A stretch of DNA of 64,000 nt from Roseivirga sp. (GTDB lineage Bacteria; Bacteroidota; Bacteroidia; Cytophagales; Cyclobacteriaceae). Below are positions 42,690 through 51,315 of the stretch, piece by piece (position 1 is the stretch's first letter; every line of letters starts with the position of its first letter). Made by a program: the position numbers and the translations under genes. The DNA lies in NCBI GenBank assembly GCA_029262895.1, contig JAJCYM010000019.1, positions 62,001 through 126,000 on the forward strand. Reading direction: 5' to 3'. Below the pieces are notes generated by a model. The model saw nothing but the letters and a program-made list of their open reading frames with translations. It was not told where the DNA came from and did not search any database.

Positions 42690-43127
42690 ATGAACCTGTT
42701 AAAGGCCGTTTATTGCAATCAATACTCCGAACTAAAACCCAAGGGCAAAGAGGCCGCAGCACGTACCAATGGAACGAGATTGCTGGCCGTGGGCTTAGCG
42801 CTATACATTATTTTGGCAGTAGTATTGTTAATGGTGATTTCAGAAAGCTTTGCCGATGGCTTCACCGACCTCATCGAGGACACCTTTGGAAGAAGAAGGG
42901 GCCGAAGCATAGGAAAATTTGTTGCGCTCATTCCATTTCTGATTTCTCTGCCTTTAATAAGGTATACACTGGGACGAGAAGATGCCTACAACCAAATGAT
43001 AGCTGAGTATGAGACACTAGGAGCTGAGGAACAAAAAAGAATATCTAGCAAAGGGCTTTACTTTTTTCTTGGATCATTGGCTGCCTTCGCCATTGCTTTT
43101 ATAATGATCTTCATCTTTCTAGCGTAG
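42690..43127 (+). CDS. Small membrane protein co-transcribed with response regulator
   Basis: 145-residue protein starting one base after the response-regulator stop. Helices are predicted at about 32-52 (LLAVGLALYIILAVVLLMVI), a weaker segment near 75-90 (FVALIPFLISLPLIRY), and a C-terminal pair part near 122-145. A basic stretch FGRRRGRSIGK lies between. No family recognised. Tight spacing suggests it belongs to the two-component operon, possibly as an accessory or feedback membrane protein. Confidence 0.7.
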   Translation: MNLLKAVYCNQYSELKPKGKEAAARTNGTRLLAVGLALYIILAVVLLMVISESFADGFTDLIEDTFGRRRGRSIGKFVALIPFLISLPLIRYTLGREDAYNQMIAEYETLGAEEQKRISSKGLYFFLGSLAAFAIAFIMIFIFLA

Positions 43128-43154
43128 CACAAATTCATTTTTGACGTTGAGGAG

Positions 43155-43225
43155 TCCGTGCTAGCACGGATATCTAAACCCCCAACTCCCAGTATTCTAT
43201 CGTGCTGCATGTACCAATACCTTTG
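43155..43225 (+). promoter_or_regulatory. Shared promoter element, copy 1
   Basis: Perfect dyad TCCGTGCTAGCACGGA at 43155-43170; CCCCC at 43179-43183; GTAT at 43192-43195; TACCTTTG (-7) at 43218-43225. The dyad centre is 55.5 bases before the first base of the -7. Drives the 43243-46095 gene pair. Confidence 0.75.
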
Positions 43226-43242
43226 GATTAAAGATAAAATCC

Positions 43243-43812
43243 ATGAAGACGAGCCTCATACTATTTTCGATTTGTATTTCACTGTCCTGCTTGGGACAGG
43301 AAGAGCAGATCAGACCTAAGGTCAATGAATATTTCAAACTTTTGGAAGAAAAAAAGATATCTGAAGCTTTGGATCATGTTAGTCCGGAACTACTGGATAT
43401 GTTGGGTAAGGACACCTTTGTGAATTTGTTCAACCAAATGTTCAACACGCCTGGTATCGAATTTAGTCTCGGCAACTTCAAAATTAACTCCATTAGTTCA
43501 GGGTTTGAGTTCGATGAAAAAACCTTTGTACTGGTCAAATATCAGAACAAAATGACATTCAAGGTTGATATGTCAAATGACAAGGAGGGGCTTCTTGGGC
43601 CAATTCTATTGGGCACTTACAAACGCCAATATGGAGAGGATAACGTGACCTTTGAAGAACCGGGCACTTATATTATTGACCTCGACAAGGACATGTACGC
43701 TATTCAAAGCAGCGCTTATGAAGGCTGGAAGATCATGGAATATGAAAAAACGATGGCCATGTTTCTGGATAGGTTAATCCCAGTGGAGGTCAGAAATCAC
43801 TTTAAGAACTAA
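43243..43812 (+). CDS. Exported protein of unknown function
   Basis: 189-residue protein with signal peptide (LILFSICISLSCLGQ; the Cys-Leu-Gly order argues for ordinary cleavage after GQ). The mature part resembles small NTF2/DUF3887-like proteins in its early helix (NEYFKLLEEKKISEALDHVS), but I would not assign it. It is the first gene behind shared promoter copy 1 and lies three bases before the large secreted-protein gene, with which it must be co-translated. Confidence 0.7.
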   Translation: MKTSLILFSICISLSCLGQEEQIRPKVNEYFKLLEEKKISEALDHVSPELLDMLGKDTFVNLFNQMFNTPGIEFSLGNFKINSISSGFEFDEKTFVLVKYQNKMTFKVDMSNDKEGLLGPILLGTYKRQYGEDNVTFEEPGTYIIDLDKDMYAIQSSAYEGWKIMEYEKTMAMFLDRLIPVEVRNHFKN

Positions 43813-43815
43813 GTC

Positions 43816-46095
43816 ATGAAAAAGCTACTAATTCTATCAGGTCTATTCATTTGGATGTCTCTGGACGCCCAGGTATTGGAAGTACCCACACTGAAATCAA
43901 AGGGGGTTGCGCTCGGAGCGGTTAAGGTGGAATTGAATCAATTCGATTACGTAAAGGACAAAGGGTTAACTCTATCGCAGTCAGATGTTGAAACTTATGA
44001 TGAAAAAGGACGATTGATTTCCATCGACAGAAAAGTACAATCGACCGGTCTCAGTTATAGATATACTTACAAGCTCAGTAAGAAGGGGATTCTTGAAGAA
44101 GAAAAGATCGTTAACTCTGCAAATAATCAAACGGTAAGGACGACAACTTACACCTACAAGAAGGGCCTGCTGGTAACTACAACCCAGGTTCAGGGAACGG
44201 TGACCTTTGTTAAGAACTATTCCTACAACAAAGATGGCCATATGATAAAGATGGAGGCCATTGAAAACGGAACTGCGAAGGGGGAAGAGATTTATCAAGT
44301 GGATGAAGAGGGTAGACAAACTAGAAAATCTCAAAAGTTACCGACTGAGGAAGTAGCAAGAACTATTTCAACATTCACTTATTCAACAGAAGGCAATCTT
44401 GAAACTAAGACTGAAACCCGAAATGTCAATAACGTAAAGTATGAGATTGTTGTCATCAAAGACCTTAATACAGAACGTAATCTAAAGGAGACCAACAAAA
44501 ACCTAAGTAACTCCAAGTCAGGATTTAGCAACTCTCTATTTGTTGATGATGAAAAGGGTAGTTGGACAAAAGGGGAGGTCCTGGATAACGGGCACGGCAG
44601 ACCACGCCTCGTTTTACGAAAGATCACTTATCAGGATGGTTCAAGCACCGGAAGGACATATATGGCACCTGAAGATGACAGAGCACAATACTATCGACAG
44701 AGTAATGATTTTCAGGTACTTATCAATGGCGCTGTAGCAAATACAACAAGAGCCTTTGGGGTTCCTAACAGTGATGACCGCTTAACCTATCATCCGCTAA
44801 GTACTTCATGGATTCTTCTTAAAGACTACAACAAGGAATCATACCAAACAACATGGCATGAAGGACAAATGATCACTCATACGGAAAATGAAGTGCTCTG
44901 GGCTAAGGGTGCTAAAGGTGTTGCGGTCTACCAAAACGGAAAAGCTCTAGAGAGTACTACAGCGTCAACATCGGGGACCTATAATGAATACCCCATTGTC
45001 GATACACGCGTGCTCTACTTTGGCAAAGAATTGCAGAAAACCCTCGTAGTGAAAGGTGTAGGTAAGGGAGATGATTTGGGTAAAGTCCAGATTGCCGATT
45101 TCACAGACACCCATCGCTATTGGGGCAAGGCTTCGGACAGCACCTTTACGCTGGTTACTTATGGTGGTTATACAGGTATACATCAGCAAATCGAAGATGT
45201 TGAAGGAAACAAATTGGTGGCTGCAACAAAGCAACTGACGCAGTGGTATAGCTTGCCTAAATTCAACGAGGGATTTGATAATGGCAGTCCGGGAGATTTA
45301 TTTCCAGCTGCCTATTTGACTGACCCAGCAAAGGAGATTAAGGAGGGAGCATTGTTTACACATGATCTTGAAAATCTGGTTTATGACAATCTGAAAGACA
45401 ATAAGTTCAGGCTTAAAACTGAAGATGGTAAGCTAGTGACCAATGTTACTAATCAGACCTTGAAAACCCACGACAATGAATTGATCGCCTATTTTCCGCT
45501 GACCAAGCGGTTTATTCTAATGGAGAATTACTATGAGGATTCAGATGCTGAGGATTTTTTGGATCAACCGGTGACAACACTGATGGAAGGCCATCCAATG
45601 GGATATTATTTATACAATGACGGTGCGAAAATTGCTTTCTATCGGTCCTACCAGGAGATAAGAAGGTATCGTTTTGATGCCAGAAAGCTGAATGACCAAA
45701 CAAGGAAATACACGGCTGTTTTATACGACTCCACCACCACTAAGAGCTACAAGATGAACTATGATCTGGATCAGGAAGCTCGAATGGGCCCGATTGAAGA
45801 ACTCCCATATGACGACATCAACACCTACATTTTGAAATTTGAATCAGGTGGGTGGGTCATATTTGAGCAAGGTACCCTTGTAAGGAATTATGATTATAGT
45901 GTAATGGATGGAAACCACGTGATTCATTTTTTTAAGGATCAAATTACCGGAAAGGCCAAGGCTTATAAGTTTAAAGATTTCAAGGATGCCGAAGCTGGTG
46001 ATTTTATCAGTTCTGAATTAGTCTCTGAAAGAGAGCTTGTAGATCTTTCCTTAAAGCTTAAAGTAAATCCACTCAAACCTATTGAAAAGAAATAG
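43816..46095 (+). CDS. Large secreted protein, paralogous to 48077 product
   Basis: 759-residue protein with signal peptide (LLILSGLFIWMSLDAQ). Residues about 50-230 are beta-rich with YD/RHS-like short units (YTYKKGLL, YSYNKDGHM, FTYSTEGNL). A shared block LRKITYQDGSSTGR near 275, followed by FQVLINGAVANTT, is closely echoed in the 48077 product (LRQITYADGTVTGH, FYVWADGKDIRQT, FRVIINGSIASG). The C-terminal half repeats lines such as YYLYNDGAKIAFYRS. No enzyme motif seen. Probably periplasmic or surface-exposed. Confidence 0.72.
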   Translation: MKKLLILSGLFIWMSLDAQVLEVPTLKSKGVALGAVKVELNQFDYVKDKGLTLSQSDVETYDEKGRLISIDRKVQSTGLSYRYTYKLSKKGILEEEKIVNSANNQTVRTTTYTYKKGLLVTTTQVQGTVTFVKNYSYNKDGHMIKMEAIENGTAKGEEIYQVDEEGRQTRKSQKLPTEEVARTISTFTYSTEGNLETKTETRNVNNVKYEIVVIKDLNTERNLKETNKNLSNSKSGFSNSLFVDDEKGSWTKGEVLDNGHGRPRLVLRKITYQDGSSTGRTYMAPEDDRAQYYRQSNDFQVLINGAVANTTRAFGVPNSDDRLTYHPLSTSWILLKDYNKESYQTTWHEGQMITHTENEVLWAKGAKGVAVYQNGKALESTTASTSGTYNEYPIVDTRVLYFGKELQKTLVVKGVGKGDDLGKVQIADFTDTHRYWGKASDSTFTLVTYGGYTGIHQQIEDVEGNKLVAATKQLTQWYSLPKFNEGFDNGSPGDLFPAAYLTDPAKEIKEGALFTHDLENLVYDNLKDNKFRLKTEDGKLVTNVTNQTLKTHDNELIAYFPLTKRFILMENYYEDSDAEDFLDQPVTTLMEGHPMGYYLYNDGAKIAFYRSYQEIRRYRFDARKLNDQTRKYTAVLYDSTTTKSYKMNYDLDQEARMGPIEELPYDDINTYILKFESGGWVIFEQGTLVRNYDYSVMDGNHVIHFFKDQITGKAKAYKFKDFKDAEAGDFISSELVSERELVDLSLKLKVNPLKPIEKK

Positions 46096-46145
46096 GGCTA
46101 AGGGCGAAACTAAGGCCCTATATCTTAAGAAATTTACTCCTAAAT

Positions 46146-46176
46146 CGGCACAAATGAGCTTTGGTCATTTGTGCCG
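46146..46176. other. Long perfect hairpin after the 43816 gene
   Basis: CGGCACAAATGA (46146-46157), 7-base loop, TCATTTGTGCCG (46165-46176): a perfect 12-bp stem 50 bases past the stop. A weaker stem TAGGGC...GCCCTA lies at 46093-46120. No T-run follows the 12-bp stem, so it is not a classical terminator; it may stabilise or process mRNA, or bind protein. Confidence 0.6.
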
Positions 46177-46208
46177 GAATTGACGGGTTTATATTAAGCC
46201 AACTGGTT

Positions 46209-46280
46209 ATCCGTGGCAGTACGGATAGAAAAACCCCCAAGCCCTTGTATGTTTTTACAGGTTGATGTCAGTGAAATTTG
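46209..46280 (+). promoter_or_regulatory. Shared promoter element, copy 2
   Basis: ATCCGT-GGCAGT-ACGGAT at 46209-46226 (16-bp core 46210-46225); CCCCC at 46234-46238; GTAT at 46247-46250; GAAATTTG (-7-like) at 46273-46280. Spacing identical to copy 1. Drives the 46304 lipoprotein gene. Confidence 0.7.
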
Positions 46281-46303
46281 ACTATCAATTAAATGTAGAA
46301 GCA

Positions 46304-46765
46304 ATGAAAAGAAACATAATATTAGGATTGGCCCTTGGTCTAATTTGTCTAAGCTGTGAAACCGATGAAGCTCCCAGCGCTGAGGATTGTGACGGGCAGG
46401 TATGCATGGCATCTGTAGGAACTGATGAAACTGCTGTCACTGTACCGGCTGAAATACATGGGACTTTCAATATGGCACTCACATTTGCGGAGCCAAATTC
46501 TCCTGTGCCTTTGGGTACTAAAGTCACCTTTACCATTTCGGCCAACAAACTCATAGTAGCCTATGAAGGAGAAGAATGCTTTTCTATTGAGAACGCTGTG
46601 GCGCGATTTGGGCCACCAGCAGGCAATTACACCTTCAAAGCGGCATGTATAGGAGATATCGCATTTAACATTTCTCAAAATAGCGATGGCAGTCTGAATG
46701 AAGTGAATCTTGAGCTGGCTAGTGGACCTGGATTTTACGGGCAATTTACACTAACGGGTGGCTGA
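46304..46765 (+). CDS. Small lipoprotein of unknown function
   Basis: 153-residue lipoprotein; the start at 46304 gives a clean signal (MKRNIILGLALGLICLSCET, lipidated Cys18), whereas an in-frame upstream ATG would add 14 residues before it and lie too close to the promoter. The mature domain is beta-rich with four further Cys (EDCDGQVCM, GEECFSI, AACIGD), possibly two disulfides. Family not recognised. It is the only gene behind shared promoter copy 2. Confidence 0.7.
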   Translation: MKRNIILGLALGLICLSCETDEAPSAEDCDGQVCMASVGTDETAVTVPAEIHGTFNMALTFAEPNSPVPLGTKVTFTISANKLIVAYEGEECFSIENAVARFGPPAGNYTFKAACIGDIAFNISQNSDGSLNEVNLELASGPGFYGQFTLTGG

Positions 46766-46776
46766 AACGCATTAAA

Positions 46777-46847
46777 TACCCACTAGCCCTGAACCCGAAA
46801 CCCCTGCTCATGGGGATTTCCAAAGGAGCGATTAAGTGGGAGCTTTA
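46777..46847 (+). promoter_or_regulatory. Shared promoter element, copy 4 (degenerate)
   Basis: TACCCACTAGCCCTGA at 46777-46792 matches copies 1 and 3 at 10 of 16 positions but lacks the dyad. CCCC lies at 46801-46804, GGAT at 46814-46817 and GAGCTTTA (-7-like) at 46840-46847. Every block sits at the same offset as in copies 1-3. Precedes the 46873 gene. Confidence 0.55.
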
Positions 46848-46872
46848 ATTATCATTTAAAAATCAATCAAAC

Positions 46873-47910
46873 ATGAAAAAGACATTCTTAATTTGGGCGC
46901 TTTTGTTCACGATGGGAGCAATCGCTCAAGCACAACAAGTAGGAAAAATGGATATTAAGGAGTCTGCCGTAGGCCAGAAGAAAATGGTCAAGGCAGCAAA
47001 GAGAATTTATATCTCCGAATTTTCCGTGAATTATCAGTTAGCCTATAGCCAGACATCAATCGCCAGAGGAGGACGAGAATTTGGTGGAGGGTATAGAGGT
47101 GATGCAAAGGCATCTCTCAGCGTTGCAGTACCTGGTGTTGATCCAGAAGAATTGCAGAAAATCACCGATGATGTATATCAGGAGTACATTCAAAAACTTA
47201 AAGATGCTGGCTTTGAAATAGTAGGTGCTGAAGAAGCAGCCGGGACAGACATTTTTAGTGATTGGGAGCGTCTTGAGGGCGGCACAATAAGCCAAGCCCA
47301 GTTTCCCGGATATCTGGCCACAACGCCTAAAGGCTTTCACTTCTTTGTGCGAAAGATTACCAAAAAAGGTAGAGCTAAAAATGGAGTCTTTGAATATGGC
47401 AATAAGCTCTCTAGACAGATGAATGGAGTTATTATAGCCAAAGTAAACCTGACCATTCCCTTTGTGGAATCAGCCGAAGGAGGAGCGAGCAAGGCACTCA
47501 GAAAGACAGTAGGGGGTGTGGCAAAAGTGGTGCTTAGACCCAATTTCAGTCTTTCACCAAGGGAGTCAGTGCAAATTAGTAAAACAGGAAGTGCCAGCGC
47601 TATTACTCAAAGCAGCTATATCTACTTCGAGAGCTTAAAGAATCAGGGAAATGCCAGATATGACTTGAAAAAGGCTGTGAAAATTGATGGTGTTTTTGAA
47701 GATAAAAAGTACAAAGCTTCTAAAGCTGCCGATCAGGATTTATGGGGAACAGATGCAGGTCATCTTAGAGTCTTCCATTTCAGTGATCAGGAAGTAGCTT
47801 CAACACAACCGATTCCATGTGAACCATCAAAATATATAGGTGGAGCTAAGCAAGTGGTGAATGAGTTTGTGATGAATTCGCTGAACAGTTTTCTCGCTCT
47901 AATGAAATAA
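46873..47910 (+). CDS. Exported protein of unknown function
   Basis: 345-residue protein with signal peptide (LIWALLFTMGAIAQAQ). The mature part starts with a helix, then RIYISEFSVNYQLAYSQTSI, a Gly/Arg-rich turn (ARGGREFGGGYRG), and VPGVDPEELQKITDDVYQEY, followed by beta strands. The order (strand, loop, helix with YxxY, strand) recalls assembly or lipoprotein-like factors, but I cannot assign a family. It stands between shared promoter copy 4 and a GC-rich hairpin at 47971-47990. Confidence 0.68.
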   Translation: MKKTFLIWALLFTMGAIAQAQQVGKMDIKESAVGQKKMVKAAKRIYISEFSVNYQLAYSQTSIARGGREFGGGYRGDAKASLSVAVPGVDPEELQKITDDVYQEYIQKLKDAGFEIVGAEEAAGTDIFSDWERLEGGTISQAQFPGYLATTPKGFHFFVRKITKKGRAKNGVFEYGNKLSRQMNGVIIAKVNLTIPFVESAEGGASKALRKTVGGVAKVVLRPNFSLSPRESVQISKTGSASAITQSSYIYFESLKNQGNARYDLKKAVKIDGVFEDKKYKASKAADQDLWGTDAGHLRVFHFSDQEVASTQPIPCEPSKYIGGAKQVVNEFVMNSLNSFLALMK

Positions 47911-47970
47911 CAAGATTGCGATTGTTGTGAATTTTGGTTGTCACAGATAATTGTAATCGATGTATGGAAG

Positions 47971-47990
47971 AAGCCCCGGAAACGGGGTTT
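47971..47990 (+). terminator. Probable terminator after the 46873 gene
   Basis: AAGCCCCG-GAAA-CGGGGTTT: a GC-rich stem with a GNRA tetraloop and a short T tail, 60 bases after the stop. Confidence 0.5.
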
Positions 47991-48001
47991 CCTGATTTAA
48001 G

Positions 48002-48072
48002 TACGTGGTAGCACGGATGTCATTTTCCCCTGATAGACGGATACTCAGCAGTCACCTCAGGCACTAGCTTTA
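48002..48072 (+). promoter_or_regulatory. Shared promoter element, copy 3
   Basis: TACGTGGTAGCACGGA at 48002-48017 (stem CGTG...CACG); CCCC at 48027-48030; GGAT at 48039-48042, here part of a second ACGGAT; TAGCTTTA (-7-like) at 48065-48072. Same spacing as the other copies. The -7 lies only four bases before the ATG at 48077. Confidence 0.68.
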
Positions 48073-48076
48073 TCAT

Positions 48077-49591
48077 ATGAAAAAGTCGATCTCATATTAT
48101 CTTATCAAATCAGTGATTTTCGTGCTGATGATTGTTCTCACCAAATCTATTCTTCATGGTCAGACTGATGAAGTAGCTGGTGATTTTGAACATTTGACTG
48201 TCAGAAAAATTAAAGGAGATGTGGTTCGAATAGAGGAGCGGAAATATTATAAGGAAGGAAGAGACAAACCTTATCTTCTGAGTCATTCCGATGTATTCAG
48301 ATACCATGAAGGTAAACTCATGGATGCTTATCAAAAGTTAAATCGGACTGATTTTAATAGAACTTTTCGCAAGTTTATCTACAACAGACAAGATCAATTG
48401 ATAACAGTGGAAATCTCAACCAATGGTAGCAATCTTCTTAGCCAGAAATTGATTTTACTCTACGATGATAAGGGTAATGTAAGCAAAGTTGAAAAGCACA
48501 GCGGAGAGAAAATGAGCGCTGTGACTTATGCCTATAATAGCAAATCCCAATTAGTAAAGAAGTCCAAGACCAATGAATCGGGAGAGATATATAGGGAAGA
48601 GTCGTATTCATATTATGCGGATGGTACCCTCTTGGCTTGGGAAAGTAAGAATTTGTCATCACAGAAGAAGGAGACTAAGCACTACAGTTATGCCAAAGAT
48701 GGAGGCAATACGATCACCACAATAAAGACAGATGACCGCGAGGGGAAAACTACTACAATCTCTACCGTAAATGAACTGGATTTTGAAATTAAGAACAAAT
48801 ACGAAACAGCTAACTCAGTTGGTAATCATGACGGAGTATATCGCTATGCTGTAGATAAAATGTTGAATTGGATTAGAATGGATAGAACCCCATTCAATCA
48901 TCGCGGCAGTTATACCTTAAGACAGATTACGTATGCTGACGGAACCGTTACCGGACATCTCGAACCTAATGAGCTAGATGAATACGTTAACTGGAAAAGG
49001 ATAAATACCAATTTATTCTATGTGTGGGCAGATGGAAAAGATATTCGTCAAACTGTGAGTTCAACATATCTGAAAAATTCTTCCGATGTCCTCGGACATG
49101 ATTTAGCATCAGGCAAGTCGTTTATCATGAAGAATTTCAAGAATGATTCAACTGACACTTGGAGGTCAGTTGAGTCCATGAAAACAGGAGTTGATGTATA
49201 TTGGATTGCGAATGAAAGTGCGCTTAGCATCTATCACAAAGGCAGTTATATCTCTAATAGAGAAGCGCTAATTGTCAATAACGATGTGATTGTTTATATC
49301 CCCTCACTCCACCAGAGCTATTTATTAAAAGATTATAAGGATAGAAAAGATGGCCTCTTGTATGCTGCCGAAACATTGCCACTAAGCACCAACATTTTTT
49401 GGTATAAAACCGCACCTGATAATTTCCGAGTGATTATAAATGGATCAATTGCGAGCGGTGCACTTCCTAATGATTGGATTAATTCAACTGATATTCTGAT
49501 AAAGGATGTGTCTGGAAATCCAAGATTTATGTTGAAAGGCTTTAAGGCAGCAGAAGTTGGTGAGGTTCATCCTGTGACATCATACAACTGA
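48077..49591 (+). CDS. Secreted protein, paralogous to 43816 product
   Basis: 504-residue protein with signal peptide (VIFVLMIVLTKSILHGQ). Residues about 75-210 contain YD/RHS-like short beta units (FIYNRQDQLITVE, LLYDDKGNVSKVE, YAYNSKSQLVKK, YSYYADGTLLAWE). The middle block LRQITYADGTVTGH and later FRVIINGSIASG align with the 43816 product, so the two are paralogues, this one shorter. Function unknown, probably periplasmic or surface-located. First of four closely packed genes (next start five bases after the stop). Confidence 0.72.
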   Translation: MKKSISYYLIKSVIFVLMIVLTKSILHGQTDEVAGDFEHLTVRKIKGDVVRIEERKYYKEGRDKPYLLSHSDVFRYHEGKLMDAYQKLNRTDFNRTFRKFIYNRQDQLITVEISTNGSNLLSQKLILLYDDKGNVSKVEKHSGEKMSAVTYAYNSKSQLVKKSKTNESGEIYREESYSYYADGTLLAWESKNLSSQKKETKHYSYAKDGGNTITTIKTDDREGKTTTISTVNELDFEIKNKYETANSVGNHDGVYRYAVDKMLNWIRMDRTPFNHRGSYTLRQITYADGTVTGHLEPNELDEYVNWKRINTNLFYVWADGKDIRQTVSSTYLKNSSDVLGHDLASGKSFIMKNFKNDSTDTWRSVESMKTGVDVYWIANESALSIYHKGSYISNREALIVNNDVIVYIPSLHQSYLLKDYKDRKDGLLYAAETLPLSTNIFWYKTAPDNFRVIINGSIASGALPNDWINSTDILIKDVSGNPRFMLKGFKAAEVGEVHPVTSYN

Positions 49592-49596
49592 GTGTT

Positions 49597-50118
49597 ATGG
49601 AAAGTTATTTGAACAGACTAAGTGCCTTGTCTAAAGAGAAGACATACACCTTAAATGAAGAGGGAATTGCAGATGAAACAGGTGCTTGGAAATATTCCGA
49701 CATCAAGCACGTCCAATTGAAATTTACCCCCACACGATACTATGGAGGAATTTATCAATGCGTCATAACCTCGCAATCAGGTGAGGTCACATTGTCTAAC
49801 AGACGATATAAGGGGCCGGCTGATTTTGACTATCAAAATGAGGCTTATAATCGGTTTGTTAAAGAGCTTCATAAGAAGCTAGAGTCAATAGCCGGTATGA
49901 GCTTTGGAAGCGGTATGTCAAGGCCAAGATTTATGCTTGAGTTGATTGGAAGCCTTATTTTCTTCCCCCTCATTGTGTATGCGATTTTCGCCCTCGGACA
50001 GGCCTTGGTTGGCGGTCTTATACTATTGGTTCTTGCCGTCAGATTGATACCCTATTATCGAAAAAACAAACCGCGTAGTTATCGGGCATCAGAGATACCA
50101 GATGACCTACTGCCCTAA
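49597..50118 (+). CDS. Membrane protein with N-terminal PH-like domain, unknown
   Basis: 173-residue protein. Residues 1-95 look like a small cytosolic beta domain of PH-like type (TYTLNEEGIADETGAWKYSD, YQCVITSQSGEVTLSNRRYK), and a hydrophobic pair follows (FMLELIGSLIFFPLIVYAIF, LIGGGLIL-type segment, about 110-150), then a basic tail. The PH-like reading is a guess from the pattern. It is the second gene in the 48077 operon. Confidence 0.6.
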   Translation: MESYLNRLSALSKEKTYTLNEEGIADETGAWKYSDIKHVQLKFTPTRYYGGIYQCVITSQSGEVTLSNRRYKGPADFDYQNEAYNRFVKELHKKLESIAGMSFGSGMSRPRFMLELIGSLIFFPLIVYAIFALGQALVGGLILLVLAVRLIPYYRKNKPRSYRASEIPDDLLP

Positions 50119-50150
50119 AATTTTAATGATTAACCTTAAATAGAATAGAT

Positions 50151-50549
50151 ATGAAAGCGATTTTGAAAGTATTAGGACTGCTGGTGGTGGCATTTGTGGC
50201 CTATGTGGTCTTCAACCTCGATGGCTACGGTGAAAAACTAGAGTTTAATGGTACAGACGTTTACTATACTGACTTGGTAACAGAAGCCGAGGCTCAAAAG
50301 CTAGGTGAATATTTGGTTGAGTCAGAATTTGCAGATGGAGGTGAAAAATCAGTTCAACTATCCAAACGTGATTCAACCTATCTGTTCAGAATGGTGGTCA
50401 TTGATGGCGTTACCGAGGACAGTACAAATGATGTCACTTTTTTGGCCATGACCTATACCTTGTCCTTTGGCGCATTTGATGGCGCTCCAGTAGAACTGGA
50501 GGCTTGTGATGATACATTTGAAACAATCAGAGTTTACGGTAAAAAATAG
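50151..50549 (+). CDS. Small membrane-anchored protein, unknown
   Basis: 132-residue protein: one N-terminal hydrophobic segment (ILKVLGLLVVAFVAYVVFNL, residues about 4-23) that anchors or exports it, then a globular domain with ELEACDDTFETIRVYGKK at the end. KRDSTYLFRMVVIDGV suggests strands. No family recognised. Third gene of the 48077 operon, with the next start one base after its stop. Confidence 0.6.
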   Translation: MKAILKVLGLLVVAFVAYVVFNLDGYGEKLEFNGTDVYYTDLVTEAEAQKLGEYLVESEFADGGEKSVQLSKRDSTYLFRMVVIDGVTEDSTNDVTFLAMTYTLSFGAFDGAPVELEACDDTFETIRVYGKK

Positions 50550-50550
50550 G

Positions 50551-51315
50551 ATGAATTCTAAGTCGCGCTTTACCCTCGGCATCATTGTGCTCACGGTTTT
50601 ACTGATAGGCTTCTTCACAGTCGCCTTGATGATGGGCATGTTTCTTTCTATTAAAGGGTTTGCCCCGGAAAGACTAGGCTTCTTGATTATAAGTGTTGGT
50701 CTGGGTTTCGTTACGCTTCGAAAGATGATTAGTCTGAATAAGAAAGAGACCAGATCAAGAGTTGATGCCGTAGTGAAGGATCATCATGAGTTTATTACTG
50801 AATGGGTTATAGCACCTTCACAATGGAAGACTTTTGTGACTGAAAAACTTGCCTTTGATCTTAAGGAATCGAACGGATATGGATATACGCTTGGTGGAAT
50901 TCTGGGAGTCATCTCTGGCTTTGTATTTTCCAATGAGTATGCCATTGAAATGGCACTGCTGATTGGTGCTGTGGCCTTCCTGTTTTTCTTTTTTGTAGGT
51001 AAATATGGGGCCTTGGTGGTTGCAAAGAAGAAATTTGGAAAACTTGAAAAACTTGAACAAGGTGAGGTTCACTTTGCCAAGGAGGTCATCATCTTTAATG
51101 AGAAGTTGATAATTGTATCAGGTTTTGGTCAAACTTTGAGATCATTTGCGAAAGAAGATCGCTTTGGCATGAACTTGTTAACCTTCACTGTTCAAACCGG
51201 TTTTGGACACAGAAGAAATACGAGTCAGTTTATGATCCCGATCCCTTTAGGTGGCCAAGATGAAGCAGATAAACTCCTCAACTATTACGCGAGCCTAATA
51301 CCAAATCAAATATAA
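50551..51315 (+). CDS. Membrane protein, YcxB-like C-terminal domain possible
   Basis: 254-residue protein starting at the ATG one base after the previous stop. Four hydrophobic segments: about 9-32, 40-52, a Gly-rich one near 115-135 (YTLGGILGVISGFVFSNEY) and 137-156 (LLIGAVAFLFFFFVGKYGAL). The C-terminal ~90 residues (GEVHFAKEVIIFNEKLIIVS, then FMIPIPLGGQDEADKLLNYY) resemble the PH-like C-terminal domain of YcxB-type proteins; tentative. Last gene of the 48077 operon. Confidence 0.6.
   Translation: MNSKSRFTLGIIVLTVLLIGFFTVALMMGMFLSIKGFAPERLGFLIISVGLGFVTLRKMISLNKKETRSRVDAVVKDHHEFITEWVIAPSQWKTFVTEKLAFDLKESNGYGYTLGGILGVISGFVFSNEYAIEMALLIGAVAFLFFFFVGKYGALVVAKKKFGKLEKLEQGEVHFAKEVIIFNEKLIIVSGFGQTLRSFAKEDRFGMNLLTFTVQTGFGHRRNTSQFMIPIPLGGQDEADKLLNYYASLIPNQI

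Noticed and set aside
44379-44627. Minus-strand open frame within the 43816 gene
   Set aside because: Antisense shadow; no ribosome-binding or promoter evidence.
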